In this document: one piece after another, positions 7,831 to 15,488 of the stretch | How positions within the stretch are numbered: position 1 is the first letter of the stretch | Layout: every line of letters starts with the position of its first letter | From: Vreelandella piezotolerans | GTDB lineage: Bacteria > Pseudomonadota > Gammaproteobacteria > Pseudomonadales > Halomonadaceae | Length of the DNA: 64,000 nt | Direction: 5' to 3' | Assembly (NCBI RefSeq): GCF_012427705.1 | Contig: NZ_CP048602.1 | Location: 1,798,001-1,862,000 of the forward strand | Made by a program: the position numbers and the translations under genes | Notes under the pieces: generated by a model | Database searches by the model: none | What the model saw: only the letters and a program-made list of their open reading frames with translations | What the model was told of the DNA's origin: nothing

Positions 7831-9702
7831 ATGAGTCAGGCGCCGCTGCAGCAGTTTTACATACCCGAAGAGCAGTCGGTTTACCTACTGAGCCATCATG
7901 ATGCGCGTAAGCTCAAGGACTGGGTAGCGCTGTGTCAGTCACAGTTGGCCCAGTTGGGATACGCCGATATCGAGTTGGTGGGAAAAGGCGCTTACGGTTT
8001 CGTCTTTGCAGGGTGCGCTTGGCATCAAGGGGCTAGGGCCGACTATGTGTTCAAGTTTTCACGCATTACGCTGCCCACCCATCTGCAAGAGCGCCTCGAG
8101 GAGGAGGCGTTCATGCTCGATCAAGTGTCACACCCGCGGATTCCAAAGCTCATTACCTATCAACGTGCCCGTGGTCAGTCGATTTTGGTCATGGAACGCG
8201 CGCCTGGCTGGAACCTAGAGCAAGTCTCACTCAAGCAGGGCAAGCTCTCGCCCCGCTTGATCATGCGTATCGCCGCGCAACTGGCGGATATTCTCAAGGC
8301 ACTGCGTCGTGAGGCCGGGCCGCACGCCCGGCCAGTGGTGCATGGTGATATCAAACCCTCCAATCTGGTTTTCGATTCGGTCAGTGAATCCATCGCGCTG
8401 ATCGACTGGGGCTCATCGGTGTTTGCACAATTGGATGCCTCGCTGCAGTTCGTGGGTGCCAATGTAATGGAACTAATGTCGGACAATCTCCAGCAAACCA
8501 ATGCCCGACTGGGGGACGTGTATTTCATTGGCGAAGAGCAGCTCAATGGCGCGCTCTCATCGCCGCGCTTCGACGAGCAGGGGGTGGCGGGGACGCTCTA
8601 TGCGCTCGCGTCGGCGCAATCATGTCGTTTTGGCCATCGCGCCATTCCGGCAAGCTCGCTCGGACTTCCCATGGAGTTCGCTCGCACGCTGGATGGCATG
8701 CTCGATCCCAACCCTCAGGTGCGCTATCAGTCGGGTAATTACTTCATCCGAGAAATGCCGCGCATGGCTAAATTGGTCATGCTCGATCTGCCTGGTGTGC
8801 TGCAAACACCGCTGGTGCCGGTGTGGGGAAAAGGTCGTCACCACGTGGCTACCGCCGAGATAGACACCGTGGTTTATAGCTCTCGTAAAGCCTTCTTGCG
8901 AGAGGCCCATTCCGAGGAGACGCTCAACGATGTGAACGATGTCCAGCTTGACCGCTACTACAAGCAGTTCATGCAGGGCATGGGCGAGACCGAAAAAGCC
9001 TTTTTGGCCTCGGTGAGCCGATTGGGCAAATATCCGGTGGTGGGTGGTTTGGCCGTACGCTGGGAGCGCGAGGGCGTGTATATCGATTCGTCGCTCAATT
9101 TGCATGACCCAGCGCTCAAGCCCGCCTTCATCGAGGCGGTGAACAACATGGTTCACTTGGCACGCGCCATTCATCGCCAGGGGGTATTCAAAAGCTGTTT
9201 GTTCAATGCCCGCCAAACCCTGCACTTAGAGCGCGCAACCCCCGAGGAAGCGTTTCATTGTGATCCCGATACGGCGATTGCTTACGAGGTGAGCGCCGTA
9301 CCCGAAATGGAGGATCGCACCCGTCAGCATAGCTATTTCGAGGATGGCCCGGACCCTGAGGAGCTGTTGGTGTTGCCGGATACCATCATGCGAACGCTCA
9401 AGCGGCTCAACGAGATCCATCACACAGGCATGATCATTTTCGAAGCGCTACCCAAGCATCTCAAGATCCACAGCTACTATCGGCTACTCGATCCCCGGCG
9501 GGAGCAGGAGTTTCGGGATTTGCTCAGTCGTATGCTCGCTGCCGTCAGTCAAATAGAGGGACTGGGCGTGTCGGGGTTCATGAAGATGCCGTACAAGGAC
9601 ACTCGTTTTTTTACCCATTTAGAGCGACAGCCGGAATACTTCTACCCCAAAGATCCAAAAGAGTATCTTAAGCGGTACTCGCACTCCTCACCGCCATACT
9701 AG
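7831..9702 (+). CDS. Protein-kinase-like protein, 623 aa, behind the BKD genes
   Basis: Residues about 46-310 resemble a Hanks-type protein kinase: glycine loop GKGAYGFVF (51-59), ATP-binding lysine in VFKF (K75), hinge region after ILVMERAPGWNLEQV, catalytic loop HGDIKPSN (171-178, D173, K175, N178) and metal-binding DWG (192-194) in place of DFG. HRD is changed to HGD, so activity is likely but not certain. The remaining 310 residues match nothing I recognise. No membrane segment is visible, so it should be cytoplasmic. It starts 18 bp after bkdB in the same direction, which suggests co-transcription; see the finding on possible phosphorylation of BKD. It could instead be a small-molecule kinase of the same fold. 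Confidence 0.72.
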   Translation: MSQAPLQQFYIPEEQSVYLLSHHDARKLKDWVALCQSQLAQLGYADIELVGKGAYGFVFAGCAWHQGARADYVFKFSRITLPTHLQERLEEEAFMLDQVSHPRIPKLITYQRARGQSILVMERAPGWNLEQVSLKQGKLSPRLIMRIAAQLADILKALRREAGPHARPVVHGDIKPSNLVFDSVSESIALIDWGSSVFAQLDASLQFVGANVMELMSDNLQQTNARLGDVYFIGEEQLNGALSSPRFDEQGVAGTLYALASAQSCRFGHRAIPASSLGLPMEFARTLDGMLDPNPQVRYQSGNYFIREMPRMAKLVMLDLPGVLQTPLVPVWGKGRHHVATAEIDTVVYSSRKAFLREAHSEETLNDVNDVQLDRYYKQFMQGMGETEKAFLASVSRLGKYPVVGGLAVRWEREGVYIDSSLNLHDPALKPAFIEAVNNMVHLARAIHRQGVFKSCLFNARQTLHLERATPEEAFHCDPDTAIAYEVSAVPEMEDRTRQHSYFEDGPDPEELLVLPDTIMRTLKRLNEIHHTGMIIFEALPKHLKIHSYYRLLDPRREQEFRDLLSRMLAAVSQIEGLGVSGFMKMPYKDTRFFTHLERQPEYFYPKDPKEYLKRYSHSSPPY

Positions 9703-9713
9703 AAACGGCCTTT

Positions 9714-10316
9714 TCATCTAGGTGCATTGGCCGCGAGCCAGCGTGCCAACTGCTCGGTCAAGCGGTCGGTGGCGCTGCCAAAGGCGTTGACCACGTCAGG
9801 TATTTCCGCGCTCTTGGCACGTTCGCGAATCGCGAAACTGGTAGAGGCCGTTGGTTGTTGATCTGCGCCGACTAATTGAACGTCTAACTGTAAATTGACG
9901 CTGGGCGGGCTCACGTCGTATTCGCTTTGGAAGTGACGCAGCTCGCTCAGTAGCAGCAGGTCATAAGGAAGCCGATCGCTGCTCACATCGGCGAATAGAG
10001 CGTGCTGTTGCAAGCCAGCAATGAGCTTGGCCTGCAGCAGTTGGGGGGCATCTTCATGCCATCGCGCGCCTTCATACACATTTACCACGTTGCCTTCGGG
10101 AAACACTACGATACGGTTGCTGCTTAGCAAGTGGCCCGCTTCTGGCGTTGCGATGCCAAGTCGACCCGGTAGGCGAGTGGCATCAGGGGTAGCCTGCGTT
10201 GCCATTGCAGGCAGTCGATACAGCGTCGATGGCGCCTTTTCGGGTAATACTGAGCAGGCCGAAAGAAGGGACAGCGCGCTCATCATGACGACGATGCGAA
10301 AAATAGGCATGTTCAC
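9714..10316 (-). CDS. ABC-transport auxiliary lipoprotein (PqiC/YmbA-like)
   Basis: Outer-membrane lipoprotein, 200 residues. The signal peptide ends in the lipobox LLSAC with the lipidated cysteine C21; the mature protein begins CSVLPEKAPSTLYRLPA, as in the ABC_trans_aux family that accompanies MCE transporters (E. coli PqiC is the known example). It is the last gene of a four-gene MCE operon. The start is the GTG at 10316, overlapping the MCE stop (GTGA) with GAGGAG about 8 bases upstream; an ATG at 10310 is an alternative. It probably forms the outer-membrane end of the lipid conduit. It converges with the kinase gene, leaving only 11 bp between them. Confidence 0.8.
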   Translation of the reverse strand: MNMPIFRIVVMMSALSLLSACSVLPEKAPSTLYRLPAMATQATPDATRLPGRLGIATPEAGHLLSSNRIVVFPEGNVVNVYEGARWHEDAPQLLQAKLIAGLQQHALFADVSSDRLPYDLLLLSELRHFQSEYDVSPPSVNLQLDVQLVGADQQPTASTSFAIRERAKSAEIPDVVNAFGSATDRLTEQLARWLAANAPR

Positions 10317-11254
10317 GGGCGAAACTCCTCTACGTGGTCGCGGCCAAGGAAAAAGTCCGTTGGACTCTCTTCGAGCTCTCGCGTAATGCGATCAAGGGTG
10401 GCGAGTGTCGAGCGGAGCGCCGCGAGCGCTGGGGCGATGTCGCGAGTGCTTTGTAAGGTGCCTTCCACGGCCCCTGCGTTATCGTTTACCAATTGCTCTA
10501 TCCGCTGAGCAGCACTAGCAACGTCGCGGCTGGCGTTCTCGGCACTGCGCATGACTTGTTGGCCCTCTTGGTTCAGCAGTCGATTCGCCTCCTGGCTAAG
10601 TGTCTCGATGCTCTCGAGCGTGGTGGTGGCTTGGCGTGACACATCGCCAAAAAGCGCCATGTTTTCATCCAAAGCAGCCTGCTGAGAGGCAATCATTTCC
10701 GTGATTTGGGCAATGTTGGTCAATATGTTGCCCGCCTGCTGTCGATTGTCGTCATTGAAGAGTTCGTTCACGCTCTGAAGGATCGCGTTGAGGTTCTCGA
10801 TCATCTCCTCGCCCTCATCGAACAGCGTGGCAATGGGCGACGGGTCGGCTGGGATGAAGGGGGCCGTGTCGTTACTTTGCGATGATAAGCGTGGGCTAGC
10901 CGGCGTTCCGCCATATAGCTGCACCGACATGCTACCGGTAATGCTGGCAAACGCTAATTTTGCCCGTGTATCGACTTTGATGGGCGTGTCTTGATACACG
11001 CGAATCCGAGTAATCACTTGGCGGGGGTCGTCAGGGTTCAAGGACAGCTCGGTGACATCGCCGACTTCGATGCCGTTGTACTGTACCTTGCTGCCCTCCG
11101 AGAGGCCGCTGACGTTGCGTTCGAACAGAATACGGTAAGGTAGGTAATCCCGTTGGCCAGCGTCATAGCTCATCCATATCGCAAACAGCAGGGCGGCCGC
11201 AGCCGTTAACACGGTAAACAATCCAATCAATACATGGTGTGCGCGAGTTTCCAT
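10313..11254 (-). CDS. MCE-domain substrate-binding protein (MlaD-like)
   Basis: Inner-membrane-anchored MCE protein, 313 residues. N-terminal helix (VLIGLFTVLTAAAALLFAIW, about 9-28) followed by one MCE domain (about 35-115: RNVSGLSEGSKVQYNGIEVGDVTE), then a long helical part with many Asn/Gln/Ser residues that may form the tube seen in longer MCE proteins. Start: the ATG at 11254 has AAGGAG at 8-base spacing; the in-frame GTG at 11263 would overlap that ribosome site. The protein is expected to pass lipids between the permease and the lipoprotein. Confidence 0.85.
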   Translation of the reverse strand: METRAHHVLIGLFTVLTAAAALLFAIWMSYDAGQRDYLPYRILFERNVSGLSEGSKVQYNGIEVGDVTELSLNPDDPRQVITRIRVYQDTPIKVDTRAKLAFASITGSMSVQLYGGTPASPRLSSQSNDTAPFIPADPSPIATLFDEGEEMIENLNAILQSVNELFNDDNRQQAGNILTNIAQITEMIASQQAALDENMALFGDVSRQATTTLESIETLSQEANRLLNQEGQQVMRSAENASRDVASAAQRIEQLVNDNAGAVEGTLQSTRDIAPALAALRSTLATLDRITRELEESPTDFFLGRDHVEEFRP

Positions 11255-11259
11255 GTGCG

Positions 11260-12084
11260 TCACTCCTTAGACGATGGTGTGTCAGCAGCACGCTGTGCAG
11301 CGCGTCCACGCGGACCGTTAAAGTAATCTTGTACCCACTCGTCGTCCGTTTCGGCGACTCGCTCCAGCGTATCGGCGACCAAAACGCGCTTTTGTGACAG
11401 CACGGCAACGCGATCACAGGCTGCGTAGAGGGTATCCAGGTCGTGAGTGACCAAAAAAACGCTGAAGCCAAGTGCATCGCGAAGGGTCACGATCAACTGG
11501 TCAAACGCAGCGGCACCAATGGGGTCGAGCCCGGCTGTCGGTTCATCGAGGAATAAAATGTCCGGGTCCAAGGCGAGCGCTCTGGCAAGGGCTGCACGTT
11601 TTATCATGCCCCCTGAGAGTGATGCTGGAAACTGCCGTGCCGCTTGCGGTGCCAAGCCCACTAAAGAAAGTTTGATGCGCGCCAGATATTCAGCCTCTTC
11701 CCGAGGCAGCCCAGCGTGCTCAATGAGCGGTAGCGCGACGTTCTCTTGCAGATTGAGCGAACTAAACAAGGCCCCGCGCTGGAAAAGCACCCCAAAGCGC
11801 CGTTCGATTTGGCTGCGCTGGGAGCCGCTTAGCGCATTCAACCGCTGGCCCAGCACCTCGACGGTGCCATCATTAGGATGCTTGAGCCCTACGATACTGC
11901 GTAGCAGGACCGATTTACCCGTGCCAGAACCGCCAACGACGCCGAGAATTTCTCGACGATAGAGGGTCAAATCTACTCCTTCGTGAACGACATTATCGCC
12001 AAATCGATTTACCAGCCCTTGCACACAAATGACGGCTTCCTTGCTTTGACATTTTTGCGATGTCGGAGAAGATCTGTCGTTCAC
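11260..12084 (-). CDS. MlaF-like ABC transporter ATPase
   Basis: ATP-binding subunit of the MCE transporter, 274 residues. Walker A GGSGTGKSV, signature LSGGMIKRAALARAL and Walker B ILFLDEPTAGLDP are all present; the signature with M after LSGG is typical of the MlaF/Ttg2A branch. Starts with GTG at 12084 that overlaps the permease stop (GTGA), with GGAG 8 bases upstream. A C-terminal tail of about 35 residues extends beyond the ABC domain, as in MlaF, where the tail contacts the partner subunit. Confidence 0.87.
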   Translation of the reverse strand: MNDRSSPTSQKCQSKEAVICVQGLVNRFGDNVVHEGVDLTLYRREILGVVGGSGTGKSVLLRSIVGLKHPNDGTVEVLGQRLNALSGSQRSQIERRFGVLFQRGALFSSLNLQENVALPLIEHAGLPREEAEYLARIKLSLVGLAPQAARQFPASLSGGMIKRAALARALALDPDILFLDEPTAGLDPIGAAAFDQLIVTLRDALGFSVFLVTHDLDTLYAACDRVAVLSQKRVLVADTLERVAETDDEWVQDYFNGPRGRAAQRAADTPSSKE

Positions 12085-13184
12085 CAGCCCATCTCCATGA
12101 AAAATAACGCCGCTAATGCATCGATGAGAATCACCATGAAGATGGCTTGCACCACACTGGACGTCGTGTGGGCACCCACCGATTGGGCGCTTCCGCTGAC
12201 GTTGAATCCTTCCAGACAGCCAATGACCGCAATTACGAAGGCAAAGACCGGTGCTTTGCTCAATCCCACTAGGAAATGCGTTACCGACACATCTTTTTGC
12301 AGCGTTGCCATAAACTGGCTAGTAGAAATATCCAGCGACAGCGACGCCACTACCGCACCGCCCAAGAGGCCGCTTAGCATGCCGACAAACGCCAGGAGCG
12401 GCAGGCTAATCAACAGCGCCATCACCCGAGGAAGCACGAGCAGCTCGATAGGATCTAGCCCAAGTGTCTTCAGGGCATCGATCTCTTCATTGGATTTCAT
12501 CGCACCGAGCTGGGCAGTAAAGGCGCTGGCGGTGCGACCTGCCAAAAGAATGGCGGCTAGCAGCACGCCGAACTCACGCAGAAAGGAGAACGCCACCAGG
12601 TCAATGGTATACACCGTGGCGCCGAAATCTTCCAACACGGTCGCCCCAAGAAAGGCCACCACGGCCCCCACCATGAAGGTAAGTAGCGCAACGATAGGCA
12701 CTGCATTCAAACCACTTTGCTGAACATGAGCAACGGTGGCGGTCATACGCCAATGGCGGGGGCGAAACAGCAGCGAAGCAAACGTCGCCAAGACCAAGCC
12801 GATGAACGCCAATAGCTGCCGCTGTTGCACTGTCATGGCCACCATTTGGCGGCCCACCGATGCCAACGCATCGGTGATTCGATGGGAATGAGTGCGCGTG
12901 CTCTCGACAGGAGCCTCCATGGCTTCGGCAATCCGAATCAGTAACATCTGATGCGCGTGGGGTAGGTCGTTGGCAGCCTGTTTGGTTTTGTCGATCCCTA
13001 AGAGCTCGACGATCAGCGCCGCACCGGCAGTATCGAGTGCTTCGAAGCCAGGCAGTGATAGCGATGCCGAACCTAGTTCTTCGCGCCGCTTTAGGACGTG
13101 CTTTAGCTCGGTATAGTGGCGTAGCGTCCACTCGCCACCCAGTGTAACGACCTCACCCTGTTGAGTGATCCACTCGTTTGGCAT
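12081..13184 (-). CDS. MlaE-family permease with N-terminal STAS domain
   Basis: First gene of the MCE operon, 367 residues. Residues about 1-90 form a STAS-like domain (VVTLGGEWTLRHY, SLPGFEALDTAGAALIVELLG), the module that MlaB supplies as a separate protein in E. coli. From about 125 onward is the MlaE permease with roughly five helices and the conserved part TVLEDFGATVYTIDLVAFSFLREFGVLLAAIL...GRTASAF. The fusion makes a separate mlaB unnecessary. No MlaC-like periplasmic carrier is in the operon, so this is a Pqi/YrbE-like variant rather than canonical Mla. ATG at 13184 with GAGGAG upstream. The lipid cargo is not known. Confidence 0.86.
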   Translation of the reverse strand: MPNEWITQQGEVVTLGGEWTLRHYTELKHVLKRREELGSASLSLPGFEALDTAGAALIVELLGIDKTKQAANDLPHAHQMLLIRIAEAMEAPVESTRTHSHRITDALASVGRQMVAMTVQQRQLLAFIGLVLATFASLLFRPRHWRMTATVAHVQQSGLNAVPIVALLTFMVGAVVAFLGATVLEDFGATVYTIDLVAFSFLREFGVLLAAILLAGRTASAFTAQLGAMKSNEEIDALKTLGLDPIELLVLPRVMALLISLPLLAFVGMLSGLLGGAVVASLSLDISTSQFMATLQKDVSVTHFLVGLSKAPVFAFVIAVIGCLEGFNVSGSAQSVGAHTTSSVVQAIFMVILIDALAALFFMEMGW

Positions 13185-13266
13185 CCCTGCTCCTCAGTGC
13201 GTTCACATGACAGTGAAGACCATGATGCAATCAAACGAGCGTTAGTGAAAGGAAAGACGACGTTTC

Positions 13267-14088
13267 TTAACGTGACGCACGATACTTGGGCGCCAGCTCC
13301 TGCTTGATTTTGGCAGCTACCTCTTTGAGTCGAGGCCCAAGGTTATGGACCAGTCGGTCATGATCCAACCGCAGGCTAGAGCCGCCGCAGTTGATGGCCA
13401 TCACTTCGGCACCATCCTCTAAAATGAGCGGCATGGCAACGGCGCTGATATCCCGCTGCCAATCCTGCTCGGAGAGGCAAAAGCCGTACTCGGCATAATC
13501 GCGCATACTCTGCTCGATACCAGCCTGCAGGCGGGGCCAATCGCTGCCGTGAAAGGCAGCCAGCTCTTGCATCACCTGCTGGCGGCGCTCACCCGATAAC
13601 CCGCACAGCCAAGCGCGGCCAATCGCTGACGTGGCAATCGGTAGGCGTGAGCCAACATCTAGCCGAATGATCAGCGGCCCGTGGCCGTGACAGGTTTCCA
13701 GATACACCATGTCGCTGCGGTCGGCACCGCCCAGGCTGACATTACAATCGGTGGCGTCGGCAAAGTGCTGTAAGTGGGGACGGGCAATTTCGCGAATGCC
13801 CATATTGGCCAGAAAGCGGTAGCCCAATGCCAGCACACCCGGCCCAAGGCGGTACTTCTCCAAATGGCGGTTATGCTGCAGGTAGCCTAATTGGGTCAGC
13901 GTATAGGTCAACCGAGACACCGTGGGGCGGGGGATTTGGGTACGATTCGAGAGCTCTGCATTGCCCAGGTACTCCTCACCCGTCCCAAAGGCACGGAGTA
14001 GTTCTAGCCCACGCGCGAGCGCGGTGACAAAGTTGCGATCTTTTTCCGGTGATTGCGGCTCATCGGCAGCGGCGTCGGTGGGTTCCAT
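13267..14088 (-). CDS. IclR-family transcriptional regulator
   Basis: 273-residue regulator: winged helix-turn-helix at about 20-85 (NAELSNRTQIPRPTVSRLTYTLTQLGYL) and the C-terminal IclR effector domain (about 100-265; GMREIARPHLQHFADATDCNVSLG, AINCGG near the end). The ATG at 14088 gives MEPTDAAADEP; the TTG one codon upstream is less likely. Sequence style is near PcaR/PobR-type IclR regulators of aromatic and beta-ketoadipate pathways. It lies beside a thiolase/dehydrogenase operon on the same strand and is the only regulator within the catabolic locus, so it is the natural candidate for the 17-bp operators described at 17048, 21887, 29479 and 34009. Binding is inferred, not shown. Confidence 0.88.
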   Translation of the reverse strand: MEPTDAAADEPQSPEKDRNFVTALARGLELLRAFGTGEEYLGNAELSNRTQIPRPTVSRLTYTLTQLGYLQHNRHLEKYRLGPGVLALGYRFLANMGIREIARPHLQHFADATDCNVSLGGADRSDMVYLETCHGHGPLIIRLDVGSRLPIATSAIGRAWLCGLSGERRQQVMQELAAFHGSDWPRLQAGIEQSMRDYAEYGFCLSEQDWQRDISAVAMPLILEDGAEVMAINCGGSSLRLDHDRLVHNLGPRLKEVAAKIKQELAPKYRASR

Positions 14089-14230
14089 CAAGCGTCTCGG
14101 CTAATCAATCATTGAGTGGTAAGTATCGCATACCTGCGCTGGGGCGTTGCAAAGCGTGAAAAGGAAGCTTAGTCAACGCTTGGCCTGCGACGCTGTTTGG
14201 CAGCGCCGCTATGTTGGGTGGCTATCGGGG

Positions 14231-15439
14231 TTAGCGGTCCAGACGCTCAATGATGGTCGCAATGCCCTGGCCAACGCCAATGCACATGGTGACTAACGCA
14301 TAGCGGCCGCCGGTGGCTTCTAGCTGGCGCAGGGCGGTGAGGGCCAAGCGCGCCCCAGAGGCACCCAGCGGATGGCCAATGGCAATCGCGCCGCCGTTGG
14401 CATTCAAGCGCGGGTCGTCGGCGGAGAGCCCCAACTGTTGAACGCAGCCCAACACCTGGACGGCAAAGGCTTCGTTGATTTCAATCACGTCCATCTGGTC
14501 AAGCGAAAGGCCAGCCCGAGCCAGCGCTTTTTGCGAAGCGGGTACCGGCCCCAAGCCCATGACGCGTGGGGCAACGCCCGCCACGGCGCTGGCAACGATA
14601 CGCGCTCGCGGCGCAAGCCCAGCCCGCTCGCCTGCCGCACGCGTGCCTACGATCAGGGCGACAGCCCCATCGTTCAAACCAGAGGCGTTGCCTGCGGTCA
14701 CGACACCGCCTTCGAATAGAGCACCGAGTTTGGCCAGTTTCTCTTCGGTGCTTTCAGCTCGCGGGTGTTCATCTTTATCTACCAACCGCGGCGGCTGTTT
14801 GCGCCCTTGGGGTACTTCGACGCCAAACATTTCGCCGTCATAGAAGCCGTTTGCCAGCGCCTGGGCGTAGCGCGCTTGGGAGCGGGCGGCAAAGGCATCA
14901 CTTACGTCGCGGCCAATGTTTAGGTCGTGGGCAATGTTATCGGCGGTTTCCGGCATGCTGTGGCTGCCGTACTCCTTGGCGATCCAGGGGTTCGGGAAGC
15001 GCGATCCGATCACGGTATCGAACATCGGTTGATTGCGCGCGTAGGGGGAGTCGGCCTTGCCCAGCACGTAAGGCGCGCGGGACATGGACTCCACGCCGCC
15101 AGCCAAAAATAGCTCGCCCTCGCCTAAGCGAGCGGCGCGGGCGGCATCCATCATGGCGGCTAGGCCGCTGCCGCACAGGCGGTTGACGGTTTGGCCTGCC
15201 ACCTCGATCGGCAGGCCCGCCAGCAGCGCACCATGACGCGCCACGTTACGGGAATCTTCCCCCGCTTGGTTCGTACAGCCCGCCAACACCTCTTCATAGC
15301 TCTCTGGAGCAAACGGATTACGCGCTACCAGTGCTTTTAGCGTCAGCCCCAGTAGTTCATCCGGTCGAATGGCCGCCAGGCTGCCGCCATGGCGACCAAA
15401 AGGGGTGCGTAATCCGTCGTAAATATAGGCGTCTTGCAT
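14231..15439 (-). CDS. 3-oxoadipyl-CoA/acetyl-CoA thiolase (PcaF/PaaJ-like)
   Basis: Thiolase of 402 residues with all catalytic parts: nucleophile C89 in VNRLCGSG, GGAIAIGHPLGASGAR with the catalytic His, and the second Cys in TMCIGVGQG. Its length and N-terminus (YIYDGLRTPFGRHGG) are those of the 3-oxoadipyl-CoA thiolases (PcaF, PaaJ), which release succinyl-CoA and acetyl-CoA. Here there is no other paa or pca gene, so a more general 3-ketoacyl-CoA thiolase role is possible. AAGGAG precedes the ATG. Transcribed after the 3-hydroxyacyl-CoA dehydrogenase, 46 bp upstream. Confidence 0.88.
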   Translation of the reverse strand: MQDAYIYDGLRTPFGRHGGSLAAIRPDELLGLTLKALVARNPFAPESYEEVLAGCTNQAGEDSRNVARHGALLAGLPIEVAGQTVNRLCGSGLAAMMDAARAARLGEGELFLAGGVESMSRAPYVLGKADSPYARNQPMFDTVIGSRFPNPWIAKEYGSHSMPETADNIAHDLNIGRDVSDAFAARSQARYAQALANGFYDGEMFGVEVPQGRKQPPRLVDKDEHPRAESTEEKLAKLGALFEGGVVTAGNASGLNDGAVALIVGTRAAGERAGLAPRARIVASAVAGVAPRVMGLGPVPASQKALARAGLSLDQMDVIEINEAFAVQVLGCVQQLGLSADDPRLNANGGAIAIGHPLGASGARLALTALRQLEATGGRYALVTMCIGVGQGIATIIERLDR

Positions 15440-15470
15440 GGTTATTCTCCTTGTTCGTGTAAGCCGTATT

Positions 15471-15488
15471 TGACACTGAGATGTGTCA
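15471..15488. repeat. Inverted repeat TGACAC-N6-GTGTCA
   Basis: A perfect 6-bp inverted repeat with 6-bp spacer spanning the end of the dehydrogenase gene, in front of the thiolase ribosome site. It may be an operator, an mRNA hairpin between the two genes, or chance. Confidence 0.3.
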
